Source: Rhynchopus sp. YZ270_cl-10
Taxonomy: Eukaryota > Euglenozoa > Diplonemea > Diplonemida > Diplonemidae
Direction: 5' to 3'
Length of the DNA stretch: 64,000 nucleotides
Assembly (NCBI GenBank): GCA_964035575.1
Contig: OZ037883.1
Coordinates: 1,054,001-1,118,000, forward strand
In this document: positions 28,518 through 39,507 of the stretch, piece by piece
Layout: each line of letters begins with the position of its first letter
Position numbering within the stretch: the first letter of the stretch is position 1
Translations under genes and position numbers: made by a program
Notes under the pieces: model-generated
Told to the model about the DNA's origin: nothing
Database searches by the model: none
Seen by the model: the letters and a program-made list of their open reading frames with translations, nothing else

Positions 28518-31500
28518 ATGCAATTAAAACCACAGCGAGTGACAATGCAGATAACAGACAACCTGCTGATCCTTGTGGGGCTGACACGTGACAACGACAT
28601 GGCAGAGCTGGACAGTCAGCAGACGGCATGGCAGACTGAGGCTGTCTTTAAGGTATCACCTGCTCTCTTCCAAGAACTATTTTGACGAATTAAGGGCCCC
28701 TCCCCCACTTTTTCAATTCACGAAGGCATACAATCACCTCACATCCCTGGAGAAACAACCCCCGCAAAATGATCCCCCCTTTTTTTTTTTGTGACTAAGA
28801 AGCACAAGAGGCCAGGCCTAATGCTAACCGTTGGTTCGTCGGTTCACTTTTATTTATTATTTTTTTTTTTTTATCCGTTGGTTCGTCGGTTCACCCTTAA
28901 AAATGGGGGTTTTTGGGATGGGGGGTTCTCTGCCTGTGGTATGCCGTGGGTACCTTGGTCCTGGAGATGTGGGCACCTGCGCCGCATCTTCAGGAGGAAG
29001 GGAGATTAAAAGAAGGACACAGCAGTGCATACTGCGGCCCCCACCACTGGGTTGAGGAGGGTCTGTCAGTCGACGAGACATCGAGTGTTGGAGTTGAGTG
29101 ATGAAGTTCTGATCTCTGAAGATACAGAGAGCAGTGTTGCATCTGTTGATGTTAAAGAGGAAAGCGAAGATAGCGATTGCGATGGCGGTGGCGGTGACGA
29201 TGGAGACTTGTTTCAGGGACTCAATGATGCACCCCCCTTGCCGGCAAAAATTAAAAAAGTAGCCTACCGTGCGCCTGCGGCGCAGCTCAAAAACTGGCAG
29301 CCCACAGACCTCTACCATAGTTTGGCTGTAAAAATGTTCGGTTTTAGGTCACAAATTTTGAAATGTTGCGTACCGTGGCTTCGCCAGAAAGTTTTGATAT
29401 TAACCGCCGTTTCTTCTTGTCCTGAGGGAAGGTTTCGTTCACTAGAGAGAACCTAATGCGAGGGCTTGACGTGGAAAAACGTGAGAAAAGGGTTGGTTTG
29501 GTTCTTGATGTACGTTACCATCCCACGTCATCACGTATTGACGCGAAATGAACGGACCTTTTCGCGCGGAGCGCAAAAAAAAATTTTTGACCCCTTTTTG
29601 GACATATCTTCACGATTTTGGGGAAAAAATTTTTTTCATGAAGATAAGCGAAAACCCTGGACCCCTTCCCGGAGGGGAATTTTTTTTTTCGTTTTTTTTT
29701 TCTTCCCGTCGGTTCACTTTTCCCCCCCCTCCCCCAAAGTTAGCATTAGGCCTGCAAGAGGCTTCGGTTCATCTCATAAACTTTTCTTTGAATTTGTTGG
29801 ACTGCGAATGGTTGGGTGTCCACCCCCGGTACACCGGCCATACTGAGGTACATTGTCACGAGAGGGCTGTTGTATTTCAACTCTACATTACCCCCCTTTT
29901 TTTTTCAAACCACCTCCGTTTTTATAATATTTTGTACCTCTTCTCCAACCATCCTTTGCAGGCGATTGTGGAGAACGACTTTGGGAAGTTCAAGCGTGTG
30001 GTCACAGAGGACCCCTCGAAGATGCACGCACGGGACCACTTCGGCGCAACACCACTGCTGGTGTGCGTGCTGCTGAACAACATCATCACCAAGCGCATTG
30101 CACGGTGGCTGCTGTCACGCAACCCTCAGCTCGCACAGGACATGTACACCACGGACTTCTTCAAGGGCGAGCTCTCCCTCCACTTCGCCATCACCAACCG
30201 TGACATGGATATGACTCGCCTTCTCCTCGACCACCACCCAAGAGGTATTTTACCCCCCCCACCCCCCTGTTATCTGGGGCATCGTGAGTCAGATGTGATG
30301 TTTGTTCGCGCCTTGCGGGGCAGGTTGCATTCCATCTGTCTTCACCCTTTTCCCGTAAAAAACCAGGGCAGTCTCTTTGACTGTATCCTTTTTGATAGCC
30401 TTTTATGGCGAATGCCACCGCCTTTTGGTACGGCGACTTTCCAACCTTCAAATAAAAGCTGCTCTTCGGGGGGTGTGAACTACGTCTTTCCCTTCCGTAG
30501 TTTGAGTCTATAAAACAAATCTCTCTTTTTACAGGAATCTTCCAACGATGCACAGGCCTCTTCTTTCAGGACCGGATAAATGGAAGTTACTTCGGTGAAT
30601 GGCCTTTGGTATGCATGAGGTTTGATACACGGTGCGGTAGTTATGTCAATGACAATCCAAATGATGTATCACATGACAACCCTCAGTGAGTGACAACCTT
30701 ATTGCCCAGGTACCCAGACCTGCGAATGACTGCGCGATAAACGGAAAAGTGTTTTTCTTGTCTTTCATTTATGGCTTTATGCTTCACTGTCATATCCATC
30801 GTTTTCTATTATTATTTTTTTTTTTCAAAAAAAATACTTACCAAACACATCAGATGTTCGCCGTCGCTACGAACCAGCCTGACATGGTGATATTCTTGCT
30901 TGACTTTGCTGAGAAGCGGCTGGGTAAGAAACGACATGAGATGCTGGACCTGCGTGACACAGATGCGAACACGATTCTGCACATTGCGGTGTGGCACAAC
31001 CTGCCGAAGATGTACGAGTTTCTTGAGATGTACTGCAAGATGGAGCCGCAACCTTCTTTCTATGAGTGCGGCCTGACGAGCTGCTACAACAAGGACGGAC
31101 TGACCCCCTTTACTCTGGCTGCTGAGCGCGGACACTTCGAGATCTTTTCGCATCTTCTAGAAGCCAACACCCAGGTCACCTGGAAGTACGGACCCCACTC
31201 CTACAGGGCTGTTTTCATTGATGAGATTGAGCCTTCGGGTCTGACAGACGGAAAGCCCGCGATTTTGCAGATTCTCGTCGACAACAACCACCTTAAACTC
31301 CTCAGTCTTCCCCTCATCCGCAACTTCCTCAACCAAAAATGGGATTCATATGTGAAGCGTGTGTTTTTGAAGCGCATCGCTATGGTATCATTTTATGTGA
31401 TATGCTTCATGATTGCGGGGTTTAAAGAGCGGTCGCCGCCTTCTGGGTGTTTTGCAGAGGTTTACACTGAGTTTGAAGAGATCAGCGTTGACCCTACGGC

Positions 31501-32476
31501 GATATACTACAAACCTGTTGCGTTCGTGGCAAAGGCAATGCAGGCTGCAACAATGCCAGGTCTTTTCCCAAACTTTGTACAATGTGAAAGCACCGCGTTT
31601 TTCACCTTTCGTGGATGGTGGAATTTGACGGAAAGGATTGCTGATGCTTTGGTCCTTGCTGGAGCGTTGTGGAAAGGCAGTCGCGAGGTCGGTGAAATGA
31701 CGGAAGGCGGGCTAAAAGGCTATTTCGGAGTCAAAGGAAGCATGCTTCTCGAAAACATTCTTTCCTCTTCGTTCTGTCTGTTCACCTGCCTCGGATATCT
31801 TCTGAGAACGTTGCACAGCGATTTAGAGAATCTATCTGGAGCGTTGGCGGCATTGCTTCTGTGGTCATATGTTCTCTGGTTGATGCTTGGGTTTAAGCAG
31901 ACTGGGCCACTCATTATTATGATATGGAAAATGTTAATGAGTGATATGCTTCAGTTTCTTGCAATCTTTTTGACCTTCCAAATTGGGTTTACCCAGGCCT
32001 TCTATTTGGTGCTGGACACAGAGAAAGAAGGGCATGGTGACGATAAAGCCTTGTTCTTTACTCATATGAGGCGGTCGTTTGAGGTGTTGCTTGGAGAGGT
32101 GTCGTTGGATATTACTGCAGAAGACACAACGTATCCGATGATAGCGTACTTCTTGATGGTGGTGTATGTCATTCTTGTGACAATCCTGCTGTTGAATTTG
32201 CTGATCGCAATGATGAGCACAACATACAGTGAAATTCAAGAAGAGGCTGACACCATCTGGAATATGGAGTTTTCGCGTATGATTCTTTCGCTAGAATCTG
32301 AGCTGACCTCGAGGGAAAAGCAACGCTACAAATGGTGGAGCATCGTCGAAGGACGTCGCTGTTTCATGCTCCCGATGCTCACCGAGGAAGGCAAAAAGGA
32401 ATACTGGGGCTACCGACCAAACTGGGAGGGAATTTCTAAAAGCGCGAAAGGACCCGCAGGGTGGTATCCAAAATGA
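28518..32476 (+). CDS. TRPV-like ankyrin-repeat cation channel, four exons
   Basis: Exons 28518-28652, 29962-30244, 30535-30608 and 30854-32476 join in matching phases (0, 1, 0), giving 704 residues. The joins restore typical ankyrin text: EAVFK|AIVENDFGKFKRVV and FGEWPL|MFAVATNQPDMV. Ankyrin repeats fill about 45-250. The first of six membrane segments is near 335 (IAMVSFYVICFMIAGF). A pore loop lies near 571 (FEVLLGEVSLD) and S6 near 602-617 (LLLNLLIAMMSTTYSEI), followed by the IWNMEFSRMIL segment, all as in TRPV channels. It probably conducts calcium and other cations, possibly at the flagellum or plasma membrane. The start is the first ATG after an in-frame TAA. The 1.3-kb first intron contains a complete hAT-like insertion. 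Confidence 0.85.
28812..29754. mobile_element. 943-bp hAT-like insertion in the TRPV intron
   Basis: The ends are perfect 16-bp inverted repeats, CAGGCCTAATGCTAAC at the left and its complement at the right. They are flanked by the 8-bp duplication CAAGAGGC (28804-28811 and 29755-29762). Removing the insert restores a normal family A repeat. It carries a short, decayed coding remnant: an acidic N-terminal-like stretch (EESEDSDCDGGGGDDGD) running to about 29450, then frame-shifted pieces such as SFTRENLMRGLDVEKRE. This is too little for a transposase, so the element is non-autonomous. The superfamily is inferred from the 8-bp duplication and CAGG end. I first took its open frame for a channel exon and rejected that. 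Confidence 0.8.
29826..29885 (+). repeat. dispersed repeat, family E
   Basis: CCCGGTACACCGGCCATACT, then GAGGTACATTGTCACGAGAGGGC and TTGTATTTCAACTC. It matches 43358-43411 closely and 4213-4245 and 37788-37828 partly. It lies within the first TRPV intron. Confidence 0.6.
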
Positions 32477-33600
32477 AACAAATAATTCGGGGAATAAATC
32501 AAAGGGGGTTTTTTTAAGTGGGATGGGTTTGGGTGTAAAAATAGTGGGGGGGGGGAAATAATGGGGGAAAAAAAAACGGACGGTCTGAGTCTGCACTAAA
32601 ACAGATCGTCAATAATAAAATTACGATTTCCTGAAAAGATGTGTGCGTCCATAAAAATGGTCTCTTCAATCTTTCAAGCCAGTTTTTTTTTTCTTTTTTT
32701 TTTTTTTTTTTGAAGGAGTTTTTCCTTCAGGGCAGGCGATGTGAAATATGATGGTTTTTTGGGAAATTTTTTCTTTTTGGGCTGAAGTATTCCTCATCTC
32801 ATATTTCAGAGTAAGGGTACTTTAGAGTGTTTTTACACACATGTGACCCCACCGTGGAGAGCAATCAGCTCGCGCAATCAAAAGAAAGCAGGTAACAGGG
32901 GGGAAAGAAAGACAAAAAAAGTTGGGTACCGTGTTCCTGCGGCGCGACCTGTTCCCAGTCAAAACACCACAATTTCATCTGAATTTGGGTTTTCAGACCT
33001 GGAAATGACCCTTGTTTAGGAGTATGGGTTCATATTTTGTGAAAATTTATGTCACTACAATTTTGTCCAGGCTTCCCTATACACGCCACCACTGCCCGGG
33101 ATTGGCTCGGAAATGCCACTTGGTGCACACTTTTGAGGTGCGTTTTATCCAATTCTTGTCCCAAAACACCGATTTTTCAGAATTTTTCTCAAAAAGTACC
33201 ATGAAGCCTCCCGGTCATATCGCCTGCCCTGTTTTTCCTCTTCTTTTCACGTAACGTACACTACTATGAAGGTGTCGAATATTTACTGCAGAAAAAAAAA
33301 ATATGTTCAAAACAGTGTTTTGTGTAGATTTTTTTTTGGGAGTTTTCTTGAGACAGCTATGATTCATACAAAACGAACGAGAAAAAAAGCAGTAGGGTGG
33401 AGAGGAAAAACGAAGTGAAGATTGCACAACACGGCAATAAAGCTCACTACTCTAACAATTTTTTTTTCAACAAAAAGAACAAACAAAACAACCCTCTGAA
33501 TATGTCCTCGCCCCTTTTGGGAGCCCATTTCGAGTGCTGAACCCACCCGATTACCTCACTGTGTCGATCCAATAAAATCGAGACATTTATTTGTATACAA
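32477..33600. other. gene-free spacer
   Basis: AT-rich with a 20-T run near 32691-32711, G runs and scattered short frames. No coding region or clear repeat recognised. Confidence 0.5.
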
Positions 33601-33958
33601 CACTGTGGCTAGGGGTATGGGGATAGGTTCGCTGGGATAGCATATTTGGGGATAGCATATGCCATCCCCCAGGGGATAGCATAACCTATCCCCGGGGATA
33701 GGTTATGCTATCCCCGGGGATAGGTTATGCTATCCCCCTGGGATAGGTTATTTCAGGATAACCTATCCCCCTGGGATAGCATTTGACTGTACTTTACTAA
33801 GGATCTGCGTGCTGGGGACACAAAAATTTAGTATCCCCACCCAGGTGCCCATTTGTCACCTTCCCACCCCTTAAAAAAATACAAAATAATGGGGGGATTC
33901 GGGTGCCCAAATAATCCTATGCACAAAAAATGAAGCGGGGGGGGGAAGGGATAAATAA
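33601..33958 (+). repeat. left terminal inverted repeat
   Basis: About 358 bp. Its outer half is built from short palindromic sub-repeats (GGGGATAGGTTATGCTATCC in both orientations). The inner half is unique and ends in a GGGATAAATAA stretch. Confidence 0.9.
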
Positions 33959-34161
33959 ATAAAAAAGGATGCGGATAAAAAAACAAGCATTTCACACAAT
34001 AAAAATCACACAAAAGTTCAAAAGGTAACACAGGGAAAAAAGCTAAAAAGCTGTAAAATCAAAATCGTCAAAAGAGGGGGTCGTTTTGGGTTTACATTGT
34101 TAAACACAGAAAAAGAGAAAAGGCTCCCCCTACCCCCTTTTCATCCCATTTGTGGAACTCC

Positions 34162-35736
34162 TCACTCACTTATGTATTCGGAAGCTCGTGAAGGTATGTC
34201 CCATTTTCTTTTGCCACACACACACAGTTTGAAGCACTGATGGTTATTAGAGTCAGCACTGAACAAAATGTCGTTAGTTCCCTCCTGAGTCGTCACATGA
34301 CCGTCGAATCCGCATCTCTTCACTCGCTGCACCAGATAATCCAAGTTCGTTCTCCACGTATTGTTGCGTGTGAAACAACGCTTGCAAATTTTTAAATAAC
34401 TGTAGGCAAATATGCGCGGTACGTCGTCTTCTTTTTGCGAAGGAGTGGGTATTTTTTTGAAACTTTTTTTCCTCGCCGATTCAAAGCGGTGTTGTCCCCT
34501 CTCAAACTGTTTCCCCGACCCAACCCGTCCAGCTGAGAGCTTTCTCGTGCTGTTCCCTTGCTCCCCCATTTCGTCTGATGCCCAGACAGGCACAGCGTCC
34601 TCTGGATCAAACCAGTGGGACATGCTGTGAAAATATGTGTATCCCTTCCCCATTGTCACCCCTGCAGCCACCCACTCAAGAGAAAAGATGAGTGCGTGGT
34701 ACAGAACAAGAGAAAAAAGAAACTCCTTTTTGCAGCTTCCGTTTGCATGAAAGTGGCACGATATATTCTGGTACTTAAAGTACGAGAGTGCCTGCATACA
34801 GAGCGCAATCTGGAGCTGAACATCTTTTGCCTGCATGCACAGGTTGGTCAGGGCAATATGCGCCTGCTTCCCTGTCAGGCTCTTGATCGGTTCAGTGTCC
34901 TTTTTTGATCTTTGTAATTCATCTGGGAGAGAGCAAAACCCTGCCTCGAGTAGGTTGCATAGTATTATGATAACCCCTTTGGTGTCGTGCAGGGTGGGGG
35001 TCGTGGTGCAGGAATAAGGAAGCATTAGTTCCCACAGCTGGTTGTAAAAACCTGCTTGGTCGAGCTCACGAAGGTCAAGGCGTTTGCACGTATGCAGCTG
35101 TGTGACTGAGAATGACCGCTCTGTAGAGCAAAAAGCCGAGCGGTGTCCCTTCGCCCCCATCCTGTAAAAATACGACCACAAATCATGATGGTCACCACCA
35201 ACACGCTCCAGTCTGACGAACACCTGATGGGTGTCAGTCATGGTCAGTGGGAACTGATTCAGATCAACAACCTGAGCTAGAAACTCGTTCATGTACCAGT
35301 TCTTGTACTCCACAGGGCCCTTGTCCGCAACAGTCACTGGCTCTGTGCAATAAAACTCCCCCTCCCACACAAAGTACAGCGCGACGCAGAGCCGTGTTCT
35401 CTTGCCTTCATTGCGGAAGGCATTCAGGGGATTGTAATCATCCCTGAGGAGAACCCCCGTAACGGAACTTGGCCTGCAGCCATCCGGAAGCGTCTCCAAG
35501 AGATCGAGGCAGATGTTCGGGAGGGAGTTCAGGAGGAGGCCGGCCTCTTCAGCAAGGCGCTTCTTGTGCGTGCCTGCATAGCGAGAAAGGCCGAGGGAGA
35601 GGGGTGCGAACCCTTTTTCTTTTAGCACAGCATTCATAGTTTTCTGCATGAGGGCTGCCTGGTGTTCAGACACACGGGCCTGGAGTCTGCCCTTTTCCAA
35701 GCCTTCGCGGATCGCTTCGAGAAGCTGTGGATCCAT
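34162..35736 (-). CDS. element-encoded protein 1, family unknown
   Basis: 524 residues starting MDPQLLEAIREGLEKGRLQ, uninterrupted. It is mixed alpha/beta in composition with no signal peptide or clear membrane helix. The N-terminal 60 residues are helical. His- and Cys-containing stretches include GGDHHDLWSYF, SCHFHANGSC and, near the C-terminus, KICKRCF and KLCVCGKRKW, which could bind zinc. The second half has a basic Ser/Gly patch. It is the largest frame in the inverted-repeat element, so it is the best candidate for a mobilisation protein, but no DDE triad or nuclease signature is obvious. Codon use and GC resemble neighbouring host genes. Confidence 0.75.
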   Translation of the reverse strand: MDPQLLEAIREGLEKGRLQARVSEHQAALMQKTMNAVLKEKGFAPLSLGLSRYAGTHKKRLAEEAGLLLNSLPNICLDLLETLPDGCRPSSVTGVLLRDDYNPLNAFRNEGKRTRLCVALYFVWEGEFYCTEPVTVADKGPVEYKNWYMNEFLAQVVDLNQFPLTMTDTHQVFVRLERVGGDHHDLWSYFYRMGAKGHRSAFCSTERSFSVTQLHTCKRLDLRELDQAGFYNQLWELMLPYSCTTTPTLHDTKGVIIILCNLLEAGFCSLPDELQRSKKDTEPIKSLTGKQAHIALTNLCMQAKDVQLQIALCMQALSYFKYQNISCHFHANGSCKKEFLFSLVLYHALIFSLEWVAAGVTMGKGYTYFHSMSHWFDPEDAVPVWASDEMGEQGNSTRKLSAGRVGSGKQFERGQHRFESARKKSFKKIPTPSQKEDDVPRIFAYSYLKICKRCFTRNNTWRTNLDYLVQRVKRCGFDGHVTTQEGTNDILFSADSNNHQCFKLCVCGKRKWDIPSRASEYISE

Positions 35737-36054
35737 TGTTCAGTAGTTTGATTTGTAGCTGTTTTAATTTTTCTTGTTCGGGTGGGGTGGGTGGGGTGGG
35801 TTGCAAAAAAAAAGGGGGGGGAGGGGGTGCATATTGTTGATGGCGGTAGACTTTTTTGATAGGTTTTTCTCTTCTCCGTGAATTTTACATTCCACCACTG
35901 GTGGTGTCTTCGATGAGGTTCGATGAGGGGTTTACCGTCAAGCCGCTTCCGTCCTCTTCCCTCTTCCTCTTTCCCCCAATGGAGATCTTGGCCCTGGATA
36001 TGACACGGGGGATGACCACCACGGTCCTGTTCTCGTCGTTGGAGTCAATCTGGG

Positions 36055-36924
36055 TTATATTTGGTATTGTGTTATTCTTATTCTTTCTCTGTGGCATACC
36101 GTGATGGCATCGCGAGCATAGTCCCCTTCGGGGAGGGAAACCTGGCGTCGGTACAACCCGGAAGGGGGCGAGGCGGCCCCTACCTCCCCTTCCACGCACC
36201 TCCTCCAGGCGATGTTGAACGTGCGCCCCGCAAAAGAGGGCGCATTCGGGTCTCCTTCTTCGGAGACCAGTTGCATGTACCTTTCATTCAACGGGGCGTC
36301 GAAGCGGATCTCGACGCGGTCAGGGAACCCAACCATATCATGGCCCGGGTACACGAAAGCAGCCACCGCACTCTTGGTATCGGCCTTCACCTTGGTCTTC
36401 GACTCGGTATTCGGCTTGGTGGTCGTCTTCTTGTTGTCTTTTGCAGCCTCTTCCGCATCTTCCCTTTCCTGTTTGATCTTCTCGAAGGTGACGTCCATGT
36501 CGTCAAGGAGACATGTCAACGCATACTTCCTAATGTGGATGTATGCGGAGGTAGTCTTCATGTGGTTGGTTGGCTCCTTGCGAATATCCATTCCATAGAG
36601 GACACAGGGGGCACCGTTCTTGGACCGGTAGAGCCACGCATCGCTCCCATCTGCCATAAGTGCTTCGTGCTCATTTTTTGTCAAGTTATCCTTGACCTTC
36701 TTGTGTGCAGACTTAATCGCGGATGTGACAGTTGGCGTTACGTCAGAAAGGTTGCCGAAGTGCTTGGGGAATACCTTTCGGATCAGTTCCCTGAGGTCCG
36801 TCACGTGGATGCTGTGTTTGGGTGCAGGAAGCACGTACAGCTTGAAGAAGTCTGCGAAGAGGTCTTTTTGTTTTGGAATTCCAGCTTCATCTGTGGGTGC
36901 GACGTTCTGCGGGCTTCCAGACAT
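36055..36924 (-). CDS. element-encoded protein 2, family unknown
   Basis: 289 residues from MSGSPQNVAPTDEAG. The first 170 residues contain LRELIRKVFPKHFGNLSDV and conserved-looking basic and aromatic positions. A charged linker follows (EDAEEAAKDNKKTTTKPN, Lys/Thr-rich). The C-terminal part includes YPGHDMVGFPDRVEIRFDAP. No known family is recognised. It is transcribed in the same direction as protein 1, and their order suggests transcription from the right end. The first 17 codons lie in one arm of an internal inverted repeat (36877-37026). Confidence 0.7.
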   Translation of the reverse strand: MSGSPQNVAPTDEAGIPKQKDLFADFFKLYVLPAPKHSIHVTDLRELIRKVFPKHFGNLSDVTPTVTSAIKSAHKKVKDNLTKNEHEALMADGSDAWLYRSKNGAPCVLYGMDIRKEPTNHMKTTSAYIHIRKYALTCLLDDMDVTFEKIKQEREDAEEAAKDNKKTTTKPNTESKTKVKADTKSAVAAFVYPGHDMVGFPDRVEIRFDAPLNERYMQLVSEEGDPNAPSFAGRTFNIAWRRCVEGEVGAASPPSGLYRRQVSLPEGDYARDAITVCHRERIRITQYQI

Positions 36925-37026
36925 TTTGTGGTGTTATTCTGATGGTGATGAGTGGCAACAAGAATAATTATAACACCTAATGTCTGGAGGCCCGCAGAAC
37001 GTCGCACCCACAGATGAAGCTGGAAT
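36877..37026. repeat. internal inverted repeat spanning the start of element protein 2
   Basis: Arms of about 60 bp (AATTCCAGCTTCATCTGTGG onward at the left, reverse complement at the right) around an interval of about 25 bp. Two or three mismatches. The left arm includes the start codon region of the minus-strand frame. Confidence 0.8.
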
Positions 37027-37266
37027 TTTTTGCATTTCTATTTTCTCCCGCACACATTTGGTGTGTAATTGAATTTTTTCGTTTGCCTGGTCGCAACCGC
37101 GAGTTTTCCAGGTACTTCCGGAAAAAAGACTGGGGAGTGCTGGTGGCTCCGTGTCTCCACAGAGCCGGCACACTTCGTTGAGTGCCTCACAAAAACCACA
37201 AATTCCTATTTGCTTTTATTTGTTGTCGTTACGCTTTATCATTGTTGTTGGGTGGGGGAAATAAAA

Positions 37267-37622
37267 TTATTTATCCCTTTTCCCCCCCGCTTCATTTTTT
37301 GTGCATAGGATTATTTGGGCACCCGAATCCCCCCATTATTTTGTATTTTTTTAAGGGGTGGGAAGGTGACAAATGGGCACCTGGGTGGGGATACTAAATT
37401 TTTGTGTCCCCAGCACGAATCCTTAGTAAAGTACAGTCAAATGCTATCCCAGGGGGATAGGTTATCCTGAAATAACCTATCCCAGGGGGATAGCATAACC
37501 TATCCCCGGGGATAGCATAACCTATCCCCGGGGATAGGTTATGCTATCCCCTGGGGGATGGCATATGCTATCCCCAAATATGCTATCCCAGCGAACCTAT
37601 CCCCATACCCCTAGCCACAGTG
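37267..37622 (-). repeat. right terminal inverted repeat
   Basis: Reverse complement of 33601-33958, differing by a small indel and the length of one G run. Confidence 0.9.
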
Positions 37623-38071
37623 AATAGCTCAAACAGATATTTGCAAAAAGAAGAAGATAACAAGGGAGAGGGGGACATTGTAGTGTGTAACAGGAAGGTG
37701 CTTTGCTGTATCTCTAGGGTGAAATCATTTTTTGATTTTTTTTTTTTTTTTGATTTTTTTAAAAACGCACGTACGCATTCCTACTACAGTACAGTTACGA
37801 GAGGGTTTTTTTGTATTTCAAGTTATGTTTTATGTCGGTTAGTTGGAGGTGCAAGAAGGTAAAGAAAAAAAAATAGTTATTGGCCTTCGGGCGACATTGA
37901 GTACAGATCCTGCACCAGCAGGTGATTGTCGACAAAAATTCCCAATTCCCCCGTAATCTGCCCTCAAGAAAAACCCCTCAACTTACGTCTTCCCCCAATA
38001 TATGGAAGGAAATAATGGAACATCACAAACAAAAACAACAAAAAAATAAAATAAAATCAACGTGTTTAGTA

Positions 38072-38102
38072 TAGTGGAGCACATCCTCGGGTGTCTACAC
38101 TA
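38072..38102 (+). repeat. dispersed hairpin repeat, family D
   Basis: TAGTGGAGCACATCC, then GGGTGTCTACACTA, so the outer five pairs (TAGTG with CACTA) are kept although inner bases differ from the copy at 26524. Confidence 0.6.
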
Positions 38103-38937
38103 CTACACAGTTTTCAATGAACGACCTTTCCCCCCCCATGTATGCGCACCTTCACTACTGTATGCAGTTTTCAAGTTTCCAATTTTTCTTAGTTTTTTTT
38201 GATAAAACAACTTGTTGTCAATTCTAAAAAAGATTGGAGGCAGCGCTGCGGGCAAACAAAACGGATTGAAAAAGAGAGAAGCTCGCTTGTTTTCTTTGAG
38301 TACTTCAGTTTAACACATTTTTCACCTTTTTGTTTTCCCGGCTTTGAGCGCACAAACAAAAGACCCGATCTTTTTTTTTTCCCGTCATATTTTGTCCCGG
38401 TTTTCGGGGTGGGGTCAGCAGAGTCGGTTTACAAAAAGGAGAGGACAAGAAAAGCGAACTTATTCTATGACATATAGCCAAAACACCCATTTTTGTTTAA
38501 ATGAAAAGAGAAAAAAAAGCTGTCTAACACACACACACTGTGAGGCTTGGGTTCACCCACCATTCTCTTTTTTCCCGATCGGGGTTAAGATCCCCGACAT
38601 CATGAGAGGCTTAACTTCTTACAAACTTTATTTTGAGCAAAAATGGGGGAGTGAGGCACAGGGCGACAAACAGCACACTCGGTCTTTCCCTCAGAGATTT
38701 CCATTCATGCTATCGAGTTTTCTTTCCCCATTATCCCCTTTTTTTTTCCATGTGTCCTGTAGAGATTCGCTTTCGCCTGCACGGATGCCTGGATTAGTCT
38801 GTATGGTCGTCTCCTCCATCCCTATATGAGTGACTTCGTGTTACCACCCTCCTGGAGAGATATGTCATATTGTCTGTGTGCCCTTTACGGCCTTATCAAC
38901 ACCTTCAAAATTTTACGACCAAATTTTGCTGAAGTTT

Positions 38938-39145
38938 GGTTTAATAAATGAGAGGTTTGGGCTCAACTTTTTTTGTACTTTTTCATCCAGAGCTGCCATT
39001 TGCAGGGTCATAGGTGTGCCTGCATTAGTTGGCTGTGTGATATTTGCCACATCATAATACATAACTGTGCTGTGTATTCTGTATTATGATGGGGTAATCA
39101 CAATACAGCCAGCCACCAGCTTGCATCAGTAATTATCCCTTTTCT
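38938..39145 (+). repeat. A-B composite repeat split by a MITE
   Basis: GAGAGGTTTGGGCTCAAC, a T-rich spacer, TTTTTCATCCAGAGCTGCCA and GGTGTGCCTGCAT match the A-B order at 5849 and 59547. The continuation GCATCAGTAATTATCCC resumes at 39123, after the insertion at 39026-39118. Confidence 0.6.
39026..39118. mobile_element. 93-bp MITE, diverged relative of the 5182 element
   Basis: An imperfect palindrome with an inner stem CATCATAATACA/TGTATTATGATG (39050-39061 with 39080-39091) and outer stem GGCTGT/ACAGCC. Its right end (TCACAATACAGCC, CCACCA) matches the 124-bp element (TCACAATACTGCCACCATTA). It is flanked by near-identical octamers GCCTGCAT (39018-39025) and GCTTGCAT (39119-39126). Confidence 0.65.
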
Positions 39146-39507
39146 TTTGGATGTGTAAGGAGAAGCATATCAAAATTGCATCTATATACCTTTGAAATTC
39201 ATTAGCCTTCGAGCGACTTTGTTGTATAGAACCCGCCCTCGGATAGGTGATTGAAACAAAAAAAAATGCAAAGTTTTCTTTGTGTCCTGAATGACAACGC
39301 ATTTTTTTTTCCCTTCGAAAATCCGCATAAATTTCCCCCCCACCCCACCCCACCAATAGCGCTGAAACTGCATGGTTCCGGTCGATAATCTCTTATCTGT
39401 TTGTATTTTTAAAAAATTCTTTGTTCAAAAAAAAAGCGCCATTTTCCTCTCCATCTTATTCTTTTCCCCCCTCCTCCGTTCATCCCTCTTACCTCCAGAG
39501 TTTTTAT

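Larger units (their letters stand above)
33601..37622. mobile_element. 4.0-kb element with long terminal inverted repeats and two ORFs
   Basis: Both ends carry inverted repeats of about 357 bp, starting CACTGTGGCTAGGGGTATGG. The two repeats match almost perfectly (a small indel near 33808 versus 37423), so insertion or homogenisation is recent. Two sizeable open frames lie on the minus strand, with no intron evident. A dinucleotide AA flanks both ends, but a 2-bp match is weak evidence of target duplication. CACTG ends occur in some CMC-type DNA transposons. Neither protein shows a transposase motif that I can recognise, so the family is unassigned. The element looks whole. Confidence 0.8.
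37623..39507. other. gene-free spacer with dispersed repeats
   Basis: Contains a partial family E motif (37788-37828), a family D hairpin (38072-38102), degenerate A motifs near 38542 and 38602, and an A-B repeat interrupted by a MITE (38938-39145). No coding region recognised. Confidence 0.5.

Noticed and set aside
29025-29327. Exon of the TRPV-like channel ending at a GTAAAA donor
   Set aside because: It is in phase, but it lies inside the 28812-29754 insertion bounded by an 8-bp target duplication. Joining 28652 directly to 29962 is also in phase and gives better ankyrin text.
33599-37624. AA dinucleotide as target duplication of the 4-kb element
   Set aside because: A 2-bp match is expected often by chance. 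I do not use it to assign a family.
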